A stretch of 64,000 bases of DNA from Chrysaora quinquecirrha (Eukaryota; Cnidaria; Scyphozoa; Semaeostomeae; Pelagiidae): NCBI GenBank assembly GCA_014526335.1, contig JACTAT010000009.1, positions 992,001 through 1,056,000 on the forward strand, written 5' to 3'. Every line of letters starts with the position of its first letter. The first letter of the stretch is position 1. Positions 25,170 to 37,166 of the stretch are shown piece by piece. The notes beneath the pieces were generated by a model, which saw nothing but the letters and a program-made list of their open reading frames with translations, was not told the origin of the DNA and ran no database searches. The position numbers and the translations under genes were made by a program.

Positions 25170-25308
25170 CATGGGTGTAGAGCTGGGGGAGCTGAGCCCC
25201 CCTAGCTATTGATAAAAAGGTGATTTTTCATGTTTTGGTATAGTTTTTGAAACAAAATTCACAGCAGAGCCCCCCCCCCCCCAGTTATCTTCTAGCTATA
25301 CACCACTG
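25170..25308. mobile_element. hAT-like MITE with 8-bp target duplication
   Basis: The ends catgggtgtagagct and agctatacaccactg are inverted repeats. They are flanked by agtataat at 25162-25169 and agtataat at 25309-25316, a perfect 8-bp duplication as made by hAT transposases. The element is 139 bp with a C homopolymer inside. It lies directly upstream of the transmembrane exon of gene B. Confidence 0.85.
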
Positions 25309-25543
25309 AGTATAATAATTATGTTTAGATGCATACAGCTCATTCCTGCATGACACAAACTGTAAGTCTTCAAAAGCCACACAAAGAAATGAAAGAGTTG
25401 TCTTTCCCATGGAGGTTAACGCCACCTGACGCCACCCCCAAATCGGTACGTTCTCCCACCATTTAATTATGACCCTCCACCCAAAAAGCCTAAGTCAATA
25501 CAAACTAGGTCTTGAAAAACAGCTCTTATTACCTTTAACTTTA

Positions 25544-25847
25544 GGGGCTGTACAATAATTACGTCACGCTAAATTTGCCTTTTTAGAACCACCCATCCCC
25601 CTCGTCATGCTCCATCATGTTTTTATATGACACTCCTTTGTGTGACGTCACGCTCGGTAGAGACACACCCCCCTATTTTGACAAATTATACGAAACAACG
25701 AAACAAACTTTATCGAGAATTTTTATACCGTGACGTTACGGATTTGAACAAAGTACTACCCAGCCCCCTTATTTACCGTCACGCTGCGTCAAGAAAAACT
25801 GGAAGAGCCACCTACCCCTTAGCGTGACGTAATTATTGAAAGACCCC
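25544..25847. mobile_element. Harbinger-like MITE, second family (GGGGCTGT ends)
   Basis: The left end ggggctgtacaataattacg and the reverse complement of the right end (ggggtctttcaataattacg) match well. Both sides are flanked by TTA (25541-25543 and 25848-25850). The 304-bp interior is repetitive with many gtcacg words. It is inserted in the intron between the Fn3-like and transmembrane exons of gene B. Confidence 0.85.
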
Positions 25848-26523
25848 TTAATTAAAATAAAAAACACAGACACAAATACAGTAAACAATTTTCCAATACA
25901 GAACAAAAAATTTGAAAATCTTATAGATTGTAAACAAAACCTTTCGATCTTGGAGCTTTTGTCGGTTTCGGTGTTGGAAGTGGTTCATCTGATATCGGTG
26001 CGAAAAAAACATCCTTCGTTGAAGACATTCTCAGCAGCATCTGGTCAATTGTGATATTTGATGGAATGCCACATTTTATTGTGCCTGATTTATTTATTTC
26101 AATCTTTGAGTAAATCGATTTCCAGGTTTTTTGATTCATGAACTCAACAAAGTACCATACTTTACAGAGTCCGGATTCTTTTTTCTGCCATCGAACTTCA
26201 ATACAAGATTTATTTGGTCTTCCAGCAATCATATTAGGATCGCCTATAGATACTATATAACAAAACAAGAAAACATACACTTTCTTTATGATAAAGAATT
26301 ATTTCACAGAGTGTTAGAAAATTTGATCGAAAATCTGAATCATTAAACAAACTTGAAATGGATTTACTGCGCGTATATATGGTTATTATGCTTGATTTCT
26401 GAATACGTAAAATATCACTAGTAATAGCCCCCCACAGTTGTGCCTATCCACCAAAGTACCACATTATATGTAAAATTCCGCCCAAACAATGAGAACAAAG
26501 TATTTATGCAATTATGTATTTTT

Positions 26524-26612
26524 CCAAGTGGCATACCGCAATTGGGATTTGAACCTAGGACTGCATGGTCCGAGAGCCAACGACGTTTCCACTAAGCTAT
26601 ACACGTGTTTTT
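26524..26612 (-). repeat. tRNA-like SINE head, family 2 (minus strand)
   Basis: On the minus strand this reads tagcttagtggaaacgtcg (box A-like), catgcagtcctaggttcaaatccc (box B-like, here split for reading) and ends ggtatgccac. The same order is found at 60725-60815. It is tRNA-derived, but the fold is too altered for a working tRNA. A family B MITE is inserted beside it. Confidence 0.6.
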
Positions 26613-27075
26613 TTTTTTTTTATAAGAAACCTGGCTCGGGTCCTATAGTTCTAAGCTATACACGTGTTTTTTTTTATTATAAGAAACCTGGCTCGGGTCC
26701 TATAGTTCTTAAAGAAACCTGGCTCGGGTCCTATAGTTCTTAAAGTTTCTTAATTTTTGCCCCAATTTTAGTTCTAAAAGTTTTTCAACAGTTTTTTAAT
26801 TAAATGGAAATAAATTGCAGTAAAAACGACAGAAAACCGTGTGGGATACAGTATTGCTGACAGGTGCGAGAAACCGCACGGAATGAGCCACACTGGTGCC
26901 AGAAATCGCACGGGAAAGCTTGAGAACTAATTACTACCTCAACATATGTGAAATCAGCATGTTGGAAATCTGACAAAAAAAATTCTAAACTTTCTTAACT
27001 CCTTCCTCGTACTGTAGTTCTAAAAATTTGTTAACTTTTTGGGTGTGTCTAGTTCTAGGTTTCTTATTAACCGTG
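26602..27075. mobile_element. TA-flanked MITE, family B copy 3 (GTTTCTTA/AAGAAACC word)
   Basis: Starts cacgtgtttttttttt and ends ggtttcttattaaccgtg, with TA on both sides. Near the left end the phrase ataagaaacctggctcgggt is present in nearly tandem copies. Inside, aagtttctt words recur. Confidence 0.75.
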
Positions 27076-27281
27076 TAGAGCACAATGAATCGCCGCGTAA
27101 CTCTCCAAGTCATACAGCCCAAGGCAAATATACAAATCATGACAAATATATGCAATTATGTATGTATTTAGCCTACATTCTTGGGTGCCCGATCGCCACC
27201 ATCCCCGCTAATTAATTTTTTGACAATTTTCCCACCCCGCCCACTCTAATCTAGGACCCCCGCTTATTAAGACTTGAATTA

Positions 27282-27664
27282 CACGCATTTTTTTTTATAA
27301 GGAAGTGCTTTATAAGGAAGGTAGTACTCGGGCTGGCAAAAACTTAAGGAATTTCTAGTACTGGACCGGAGACTACTAAGGAATCTGACTTTTTCTTTAA
27401 CTAAGCATATCGATTAAAAAAATGAAGTTTTGAATTAACAGAGCAAGCAATACTTATAGCCAATGGTTTTCAATCAGTATTCATTTCTACTCGTCTTCTG
27501 AAACCTTTATGACCTATATTTCCTTGACCATTGGTTGTTTTTAAGAATCACAAAGTAAGAAGTTAAGGAATTGCTAAGGAATATTGAGTACTCAATTTTC
27601 ACCATCAGTTAAGGAATTTTCAGTACTGACCCTGAGCCGAACTTCCTTATAAAAAAAATGCGTG
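27282..27664. mobile_element. TA-flanked MITE, family B copy 4 (CTTCCTTA/AAGGAAT word)
   Basis: Starts cacgcatttttttttataag and ends cttataaaaaaaatgcgtg, with TA on both sides. Internal words are uniformly taaggaatt or aaggaag, unlike the aagaaag of other copies. Confidence 0.85.
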
Positions 27665-28734
27665 TAATATTGGTATCGATTTGATATTTCTTATTTATTT
27701 TACTGTGACTTTCTTGGCATGAAAATTCACTATTACACCCTTGTTGTTTGTTAGAACTATGGACTATCTAAGATAACAAGTAGGCTATATGTTCGCACTG
27801 CGTATTAGCAGTTTGCAGACAAAGTTTGACAAACGAATTCCGTACCCCCGTTTATTGTGACACCTCTCCGCCAATTAGATTCCGGATACTGTTCCAAGAC
27901 AGCCCCGCTTATTCCGACCCCCCAGCAATTAGGCACCTAAAATTATGTATTTATTTGTATATACTTGTATATTCGCAACAACTCAAGATCCATTTCACGC
28001 ATCGGGTATATTTCAAAGCAAAAGGTATATTTCCTAGGCGAAACGTTTTTTCAAAAACATAAAGATTGGAATTAATGTTTTGGATTAAAACAATAGGAAG
28101 TAGTCTTGAAATAAAATGCGGTGGGGGTGTGGGTTTCGGGAGTATGAACATCTATCACAATGGTAAAGCAAGCAACTACTGTATATGAGCAATAGTTGAA
28201 GGTTTTGGGTATTGGCGCTGATCTACAACGGTTGAAAGAGATATGAAGACAATTATAAATAGGGGCCTCAAAAATAACTATGGACGCTAATGGTATAAAC
28301 AGCCCGGCATCAATGGGTACCAAGGCTAGTACGTACTTACGTTTAACATTTACAACTATTTTGACATCAGCAGATTTCCCTACACGATTTTGTGCTCGGA
28401 CGGTCAGGGTTTTACCACAAAAACTTGAAGCAACTTGGTTCATTGAGTATATTGCTCTGTAAAAATATGGCCACCTATAGTCTTTTACCATAGGTTTTAC
28501 TGTCATTGCTGTTTTTATATTTGAACCAGACCATTGGGCTTCCGCTGTTGGTTGTGGATTGCCATCAAAATATACATATATTAACAAAAAACCATTTTCA
28601 CGAACTTCTCGCTTTTGTACTGTAGAATACTCTCTATTTTCTGGTGCACCTGTTAAAAGAAGATTATCATGTTTTAGGACATATACTATACGCAACTCGC
28701 CAACAGGTAACTATTCAAAAAGCTTTACACCATA

Positions 28735-28850
28735 AACCATAAATCCTCGAATAAGCCCCCACCTCCGAATAAGCCCCCTCGAATAAGCCCCCACATCAGA
28801 ATTAATTTTAGCTAATAAGCCCACCTCGAATAAGCCCCCATAGGGAATTA
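28735..28850. repeat. Remnant with repeated cctcgaataagccccc
   Basis: The phrase tcgaataagccccc recurs four times within about 110 bp, in intron 2 of gene B. Related words occur near 48255. It is an old transposon remnant of unclear family. Confidence 0.6.
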
Positions 28851-31362
28851 TGCGAAGGCTTTATGAATTTGATTTTTCTATAATGCATCTTTCAATTAGC
28901 TGAAAACACTAAACAAGCTAGTGCTGACAAGTTGTACTATCAATTCAACCAATAATCAGCGGAGATAATTCATCATTCTTTCCACGATTTAATCTCTCTG
29001 CTACTCTGTCTGTACAAAACACACTAGAACTATTGAACTTTGAAATAGGCCTTCCCTGGAATAAATACAGAATCGTCCCTTCCCCTTGATTTTTTCTTTT
29101 TTATGTAATATGGCTTGGTTTGCAATGTACTTCCATGCTCCTTGCAGCATCATCTTGCCGCCTTCGTCTGTAGTTTGTAAATTTTATTGGAATATAAAAA
29201 AATCTCCTAATAGGGCTAGGGCCTCAATATCTCACATTTATGGAGTTCATACCTGAGAAAACTCTTAAATGTGGCGAAAAGGCTAAATATTCATTCCATA
29301 TATATCGGCTTTTTAAAGCAATGCATGTCTCAAAGTTTTTATATATTCTCTTTCCCTACTACCCATGACTAGAGGTTTTTTCGGGAGATTGTTGCTGAAA
29401 AAATTACCCATTTAGGCGGGGGTCTATTATCATGAACAATAATAAAAATCCAGTTATCGCATCTACCATCTTTAGATGTTGTTGTTGAGCTGCTCAAACT
29501 GGGACTCGTGGCTTTTGCATGCAAAAAAACGGCCACTCTCCCCCAAAAATGTCAAAAATTGTTGGAGCCAATCAGATAGCAGCACTTAATTTGCAGCATT
29601 TTCACTGGCTTATTAATGACCTCCCACTTTTATTGCGATCCGATTTTTCGTCAGATCGAACAGGTCGTCGTCAGGTCGTTGGTCTGGATTTTATGAGCGG
29701 AACATGAGACTCGTGATAGTCTACTATCAAGTCTACTATCAAATGCTACTATTCTGGTCTTCAGGTCTTTAAAGGAGTATTTAATTTAATGATTTTTTTC
29801 TTCAAGCGTACTTGCCTTCTACATTTAAATTAACAACAGGCTTCAAAGTATATGGCGCACCGTGGCCTGTACTTGTAGCCACTTTAGTATACACCACTGA
29901 TTTGAAATTCCATTTAACGTCATCGTAATATAGATCTTTTAACATTAAGGTGTCATTTCCAGAAAATGCTGTTAGCCGTCTACGCAGATAATCAGCCGCT
30001 CCCGGCCAATCAACCGATGCTTGTCTTTCCACGATTATTGGTCCTCTTAAACTAAACCTCTGTGCTATAATAGAGGATTCCTCCCATGTCCTGTTAGAAT
30101 AACTGATTGTGCGAGTGGCAATCCATTGTTGCTTTACAAAAGTTGCAGCACTTTCATCAAATTTATAATTCCAATGCAGCCAGACAGCGGAGTTTTTCAT
30201 TGCAGTGACAGAGCTTGGAGATGACAAAGCTTCATTTGCAGTCACAGGAGACTTCAATGCTGGAAATAATAAAAGACTTAAGCCATTAAACAGACTCATA
30301 AAGTTATAATTGTAACTGCAATTGTAAAAGTAATTTACTTTCCCTTTCTTTGTGAAGTGTACAAACAGGCCAATACAATATATTATATATACTTGCATAC
30401 TGTACATTCATTCCACGACCTCCACGAGAGAAATTCGTTCTTGCCAGGCAGCTGCGCCTGCGCAGCCACAACGTCGTTGACTGCCATTTCCTTGTTGCTG
30501 CTGACGAGGGGCAATTCACTCCTCAAAAAGGTGTAAGAGATTTTTATGAAAACAAAAGGATTTCCAAGGGATTTCTGTGAAGAGAATAGGTTTTCTAGCA
30601 AAGGTGTACGAGATTTCAAGGAGTGAATAGCCCCCCGGCTGCTGACTCGCTGCACAAAAGAGTCGACGTACAATTTATTTATTCAATTTCAGTTTTCAAC
30701 AGTTTTGGGATGCCATATATTAGGGACGTTGTTGCCTTTTTTTAGTCTTCCTTTTATTATACTTATTCATATAATCGTATTTTCACATAATTCATATTCA
30801 TATTCATATATTTCATTTTCGTATTTTCGTATCAGTGAAAGATAGGGGGTAGGGTAGCCAACCGAACTGGCATTGGCATACCATACCGCAGTCCCTCTCT
30901 ATCATCACACCGTACTTTACGCACCGTACCGTTCGCTACAGCTACGTAGTTGTACAGTTCGTTTGTAAAGTACGCAACCAGATAACCTCATCTATAAAAA
31001 CCATCTCAGGTTGTAACAAAAATGAAACTTACTTTTACTCGAGATTTTCCCATAAACAGGAGGCAGCAATAGTTGGCAGATTTCAAGCAAGACAATTGTC
31101 CATAAAATAAATGGTCGAAATTTATCCATTTCTTCTTTTCACTTTTCCAGTAATTAACGGCAAATCTAACAAATTCGTGTTCTCAAACTTGTATAAACAG
31201 TCTCTGAGCTGTATTTGCAAATTACAAATAAGCAATCACTCTAGAAGGTTCCCTGTGCAATTCCTTGGGTCGATCGCTACACTAATGAGGTTTCTTCCGC
31301 GTTTCGTCTTTTCTATCAGAGCCCAGAAGCGGAAATTATTTAAACCCAATCCAGTTGCACAA

Positions 31363-31630
31363 ATCCTTTCAATCTTGCCGGGGGTATAACGGATTCTTCA
31401 TGTTATAAACACTCGCTGTACTGTACCCCCCGAATATTCTACTCCATATTGCTCTACATACCACGAACGAGCTTGCTGAATGGGCGTTTAAGGAACCCTC
31501 CGTGTCAAGCAACAATAGCCCTTGTGACGAAGTCATAAGAAGTTCTCGTTGAGTATTTGAATGCCTTATATGACATTTTTTCTGGTAATTAACAAATTTC
31601 AAACGTCTGTTATATTCTGACGTTCTGCTT
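31363..31630. promoter_or_regulatory. Upstream block of gene B shared with gene A
   Basis: This lies about 234-500 bp upstream of the gene B start codon. It matches 22880-23160 upstream of gene A in several blocks, including gtcaagcaacaatagccc and ttctggtaatta. It may carry promoter elements. Confidence 0.55.
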
Positions 31631-32952
31631 AGCTCCACGACGTCAGACATGAACGTAATCGAAAAATTCCTAGACGCAGACTTTAGTTAACTGCAGAAGG
31701 AAAAAACTCCAAATCTAATCATAACTTGGCCGTTCTTATCGACAAAGGGTTGTTAAAGTGTCCTAAATTTAAATTGTTTTAGGTCTCAATATTATTATAA
31801 ACTTTATATTCCTTTTTCTTAATATTCCTATGTGTAGTTAACAAATAAAAAGAAAGCAGTACATGACTCTGGGTGAAATATCTTTTAAAAAGATTTCTAG
31901 TCTCGTTACTGATATTTTTTAGATCAGTTTCTATCTATTTGGGTAACAAACAATCAAAATAACCATCTAATCGGGTAAAAGTCTAAGCGGTTCCAGCATG
32001 GTTCGAGGCAAGGTACAAGTCCTACTTCCTTGTTGACCGCCGTACACAAGGAACAACGATTTTTTCGAATTTCCTCGTGTCATAAAAAAGTGTCATCCAT
32101 TTTGCATTGTAAAGGCGCTCATAAAGACGTCAGAACAGCAGTACTAAGCAATATTTAGCATTATGACGAAATCAAAAACAGTTCTTATTGAATTTATGTA
32201 ATTCCTGCTTTCATTCAATCATACATCTCGGACTTTTCTCTATGTCGAACTGAAGTCCCCGCCCTTTCTCCCGCGACTGTCATTCACCTAATTTCGAACA
32301 AATTTACTAGTCGTAGTCCCTTACGAGTCCGAAATAAGTTGACTATATAACAATTGTTTTTTATTTCACACAAAAACAATGTTTTTTACAACAACCTGGT
32401 TAAATGTTCGTTTTAACCCTAATCCTAACAGGGGGTGGAATTCACCTCCCCCCCCCCCATAAGTCTTTCTTGTAACTGTTGTGTTGTGTGGTGTGTGTAA
32501 GCTTCCAAACCAGGCTAACGTTAAAGCTATATGTAAAAGCTACAATGTGATACAAAACATCCCGATAAAAATAATAACAATGGGTCACGTGACATTGCCT
32601 TCTTTGGAAAGCGATCATGCCAAAAACACATATAAATGCCTATTCTTACCAGTAAAAGAAAGTTCTGGATTTTTATTGATATTAAGGAAGGTCGATTTTT
32701 GACCGACGTTCATAGCATAATTTGAATATGATGTCATAATGACGTCATAATAGAAGTGGGAGACGCCCAATTTACCAACATTACTCCTGATGCATTAGCC
32801 CATGCCTGTGCCTGGTTTCATTGCTCTAGCTCTACAGGAAAGCAAACTCTGGAGATGGGGGTGGAAAACACCCCCCGGCTATTTGAGATAAAAAAAGCCC
32901 GGTATGATTAGGGTTTATGTAAGTTAAAAAGCTTTGAGAGGACAAACATTGA
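31631..32952. other. Intergenic region between genes B and C
   Basis: No gene is recognised. The sequence is AT-rich with short C-runs (32448-32458) and contains the 3' flank of gene C. A 74-codon open stretch at 32481-32702 has no recognisable feature. Confidence 0.5.
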
Positions 32953-35900
32953 TTAAAATTTTGCTACATTGGCGTACGTAACATCTTTCGGGGTTTCATA
33001 AGGAGAATTTGATAAAGTAGCATAATTAGATTCCTTAGCTGTTTGATGACGATCGAGCTCCATGTAATGCATTTCGATTGTAGAATTCGATGCTGCTTTT
33101 GGGTTCCTATGAAAACATTAGAATATTGCACATCAATTTATTGGGCGAAGATGCAGTGTAGACTTACTACACGAGTCGTAGTTTTCGCTGCCTTCACCTC
33201 GATTCAATTCATTCAAAAACATGTAAAATCAAAAAAATAGTTGTTGCTGCTGTTAATGGTGGCAGCTCAAACTACTCGTAGTATGAGCGGGCTGTGTTGC
33301 GTGGGGACGGGGGGCTGGGAGCGAATCTACGACTTTTGTAGTGAGACTAGATGCAATGTGCCATTTTGAAGAAAAAAAGCAATGATAATGGATCTTAGGC
33401 CCTGGCTAAACGATCAAACATTGTTTATCAAACATTTTAAAATACGCTTGTAAAAAAATGTTTGACCGTTTGGCCACATCGCATACATTGCTCGTCAAAA
33501 CTTTTGCTTGTAGCCAGCAAAAGATGTTTAGAAGCTCTTCAAAAACATTTCTAAGAGAATTCTTTCTGCTTGTCAAACAATGTTTGTGACGTCACCAAAT
33601 ATTGCTTGCAAAGCAAATCTCGGATATTTGACAAACAGTGTTTGATCATCTGGCGAGGGCGTTACGATGTTCTCGGATAAGGTCTAGAGGACAGTAACAT
33701 AAGACCTACTACAGTTCCTCAGACAGTGACTACGCAGGCTGTGGAAGTGCAGCAAGAATTTATGTCTCACAGCAATTATGTCAAAACAGGGCATCTAACT
33801 AAACGAGCCTTGATGGTAATGGCACAATCGTAAATTGAAGGAGTAACTGACTAAAACACCAATTATATTCTTAATTTTGCAGTCGTATCTAATAGATATT
33901 TGTCAAGTAGTAAGTAAATCATGCAAACATATCAGAGGAAAAAGAATGAAAGGGCAAATTTGCTTGCCTTTGACAAGTAAGACTGACTGGACAGGACAGA
34001 CAGGATTGCAAGACCCAACTAATGTGCAAGAAGAGTGTAAGACAATTTTGAGTTGATACATTACAAGTATTGGTATTTAATTTGACATACCCAACAGCAC
34101 TTTTGTTTTCAATGACTTCATCTAAAATAAAAAAAAGGAATCTTATTCTATTTATAATCATTAGAAACAGTATGATCCTCGTGAAGGGACTCGAACTCGA
34201 ACCACTGGAATCCTTCATTTAGGCGTCAATACACGTTATCACAATTGTTGTCATCTCTACTCGACAGATCCAACTTTCGTATCTCCCCAAGCAAGAAAAC
34301 AAGCAAGCATTCACATGGTGGAGCACGTTGAGGGGAAGGGGGCCATAGGCAGCTTCGGTTATGCATCCAATTGACATAAATGTGAAGCCTGTTGCCGAGA
34401 CTGACACCTCGAAGGTTCAAAATTTTTGGACAACCCAGTATATAATTGAAATACCCGTCTGTTTTGCTTTGTTGAAATACCCGTATTTCGAAGTGGTCTT
34501 GCCCACGTTTGAAAGGCGTGAGCCAGAAAATTTTTGGCGTAAAGGTTAGGCACTGAGTTAAGAACTTAAAGTCGTGCGGTTTGCGCGAAATATGAAATAA
34601 CGAAATAACATCTAACAAATTTATGTCTTACTTTTTCGTTTCTTTCTTCTGAACTTCTCCGCAAGATGAAAGACGATGACTGAAGTCAGGATAATAATCA
34701 CAACACTGTATCCAACATGAAGGGCTGTATTAGAACAAACTTGTGCACCAACTTTACTGGTCTTCGGTATAAGTGGATTTTGAGTAGCTGTAGTAGTTTC
34801 TGTGAAAATATAACGTCATATTTGAATCAAGATACTTCTTAGAGAAATTGTCAGCCTGTTTCATTATGAGAAGCACGCAAGAACGGGCTAACAGTGGCAG
34901 AGAATAAAAAACATCAATACCTTATAGTATACTAAGCGTTTCTCTTGACGACCTTGGTGCGTTGTTTATTAGAATAGAGTGGGTATTTTGCAAGAAATAA
35001 TGCTATGGGAACCTCGAACAGTCGTAAAGCAGGGGAGTATCTCCTGGTCTTTCTTGGTCATTAGCAGAACGGTATTGGCCAATGGCCATAGAAAAATATC
35101 ACTTCTATGGTTTCCCTCATTTCTTCTCTAAACTATTTTACTTGTAGGCGATTGTATACATTGTGCGATGGAATACCACAAACATGTGACATTTTTCACT
35201 ATACATCTCTGTTTATGTATGTTGTACAAAAAGAACGTGCCACAACTACTAACATATTCTAGCCTTTAAGCCATACTAGCTTCTCTGCTTTCCAAACGAT
35301 TACACTGGAACCGACATTTACGGATATACACTTACACCTCCGAAAATACAATAGACAAATTTTTATCCTAAAAATCATGTAAAAAGCATGGTCCCAGAGG
35401 TGACAATTATTTGGGCCATATCTTTGATGTGACATCGAAAGGTTTACGGCCAATTAATTACTTGAGACAATCATGTATACCTGTGGTTGCTGTAGTTGTT
35501 GACGGTGATGATATCGTGCCAAGCGTTGGTGGTGGAATTGGCTTCTCTGAGACATCTGCTGTAAATGTTGCACTTTTCTTCGTGGAGCTCATTTGCATTT
35601 CAACATTGGTGATATTAAGATTTGATGGTATGCCACATATGGTCGTTCCTGATTTGTTAATTTCAGTGTTTGTGTACTGAACTGATCCACTTTGGTCTTT
35701 GAAATTCACAGTGTATGTGACATTGCAGAGACCAGATTCTCTTTTCTCCCACTGAACTTCCACACAAGATTGATTTGGTTTGCCAGCACGGAGACTTGGA
35801 TCATTCAAAGATACTAAAGAAAAAAGAAAAAATATCCTCACTTGTAGATCAAGAAAATAATATGAATAGTGCCATTCAGATAAATCTAGCATAGTGTATT

Positions 35901-37166
35901 TTATTTTTGGCATAATACTTACGAATAACAGTTACAGCTATGTCAATGTCAGTAGCTTTACCAACACTATTCTGAGCTCGAAGAGTCAGAGTTTTGCCAC
36001 AAAATTTTGAGTTTATGTGACCGGCCGAATATTCTGCTTTGTAAACAAATGGATATTCGTCTGTCACTGTCATTGCTTGTTTAGCACTTGACTCAGACCA
36101 TTGAGCTTCAGCAGTTGGTTTCGGATTGCCATCAAAGCGTGTTACAACTGACAGCAAACCATTTTCAGTGACTTCTATATTCCTTGAAGGGGATGAAAGA
36201 TATGCAGGGGCACCTGTTAGAAGATGGAAATTTGAATAAAGCATTAGCATGCATAGAAAAAGAATGTTGGTTACTATGTTCCCTATGTTCTTTTGCACCA
36301 ACACAACTTCTGTCTTATAACATTGCTTTGCTGCTTAGATTATCATTTAAGTAGCGAAGTGTTTTTGCTGGTTCGCTTCTTTTCTCAATCTAAAAACGAG
36401 GCAACTCGCTATACACCAAAAGGGCGTTCAAAAATTGAGCAATATAACTCTATGAATACAAAAGTCAGATTGATGAGATGATATCAAAAATACTCACCTA
36501 TGACGTTTAGATGTATAGTTGGTGCTAAAACAAATGGCATAGATATCATAATACTTGTAATTTCAATAAACGCAGTTGACTCAAACTTCCATTTACTGTC
36601 ATTATACTGCAAATTTCTAATACACAGTGCATTGTTTAAAGGAAATGCAATTATTCGACCAGCCAATGACCTTGGTAAACTATTTGCAACAGTAATCTGT
36701 CCATTCAATCCGAACTTTTCCGCTATAACAGTGACAGTATTGAGAGCTGTATCATTGACCATCCATTGTTGCTTTGCAATAACGAAGAAACCATCACCAT
36801 TGAAAGTGTAATTCCAGTGCAACCACACAGCAGAGTCTTTCGTTGTAATGATCGAACTTGGGGATGAAAAAGTTTCATTTGGAATGATCGGTTGAACTGC
36901 TAGAAAGAAACAGAAGCATTCTAAAAGATTCTGGTACAGAAATGTACGAAGTGAAACGAGAGCCTGAGATTCTTATAAGAAAAAAACGCATAGCCGTTAT
37001 TGGCTCTTGATGTTTAGGAACTTTGGATTACTGTGACGAAACAAATGAAGAAGTTAAAGAAGTCGTAAGCTAACGTAAACTTACGCGAAGCCAGCTCAAA
37101 ACAGCAAGCTATAAGCAAAAATATAAAAAGTCCACCACAACGTCGTCTTGGCTCACCAATATTCAT
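32953..37166 (-). CDS. Receptor gene C: Ig-like/Fn3-like type I membrane protein with ITAM tail (486 aa)
   Basis: Exons on the minus strand: 37166-37085, 36899-36498, 36213-35923, 35813-35481, 34799-34632, 34121-34091 and 33106-32953. Every boundary is GT-AG with matching phase; the lengths sum to 1461 nt, exactly 487 codons with the stop. Layout: signal peptide 1-27; V-like Ig to 161; I-set-like Ig to 258 (FCGKTLTL, AQNSVGK); Fn3-like domain with a Thr/Ser stalk in the same exon to 369; transmembrane exon to 425 (GYSVVIIILTSVIVFHL, then KFRRKKRK); a 31-nt microexon; and a 51-residue tail. The tail has YMELDRHQTAKESNYATL (Tyr450/Tyr464), an ITAM with 10-residue spacing, then VTYANV (Tyr480), which is ITIM-like and fits a Grb2-type YxN. 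It is predicted to be an activating-type surface receptor signalling through tandem-SH2 kinases. Ligand unknown. Confidence 0.88.
33398..33661. mobile_element. Harbinger/Tourist-type MITE, copy 6
   Basis: Starts ggccctggctaaacgatc and ends tgatcatctggcgagggcg, flanked by TTA on both sides (33395-33397 and 33662-33664). It lies in the last intron of gene C, between the 31-nt exon and the tail exon. Confidence 0.8.
34172..34240 (-). repeat. Possible tRNA-derived fragment
   Basis: On the minus strand a box B-like ggttcgagttcgagtccc is present, but no convincing box A lies at the right distance. It is perhaps a decayed SINE in the intron of gene C. Confidence 0.3.

Larger units (their letters stand above)
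25039..31129 (-). pseudogene. Receptor gene B: Ig-like/Fn3-like paralog with a broken transmembrane exon
   Basis: Exons on the minus strand: 31129-31033 (signal peptide, MDKFRPFILWTIVLLEIC...), 30259-29816 (V-like Ig), 28649-28341 (I-set-like, SSFCGKTLTV), 26252-25941 (Fn3-like, CIEVRWQKKESGLC) and 25144-25039 (transmembrane). The first four exons join in phase 1 and stay open for about 387 codons. The transmembrane exon is homologous to that of gene A. Its N-terminal part reads in the incoming frame (GVKHGAIIG), but the hydrophobic part (GGLLAVIFLVPLVMYFLKRG) reads in another frame. A 2-nt deletion near 25100-25115 explains this. No stalk exon or tail exon was recognised. The V-like exon ends at a GC donor (GAAG|GCAAGT). 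It is either a pseudogene, a secreted form, or a gene with an unseen extra exon. Closest to A by promoter and transmembrane exon. Confidence 0.7.
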
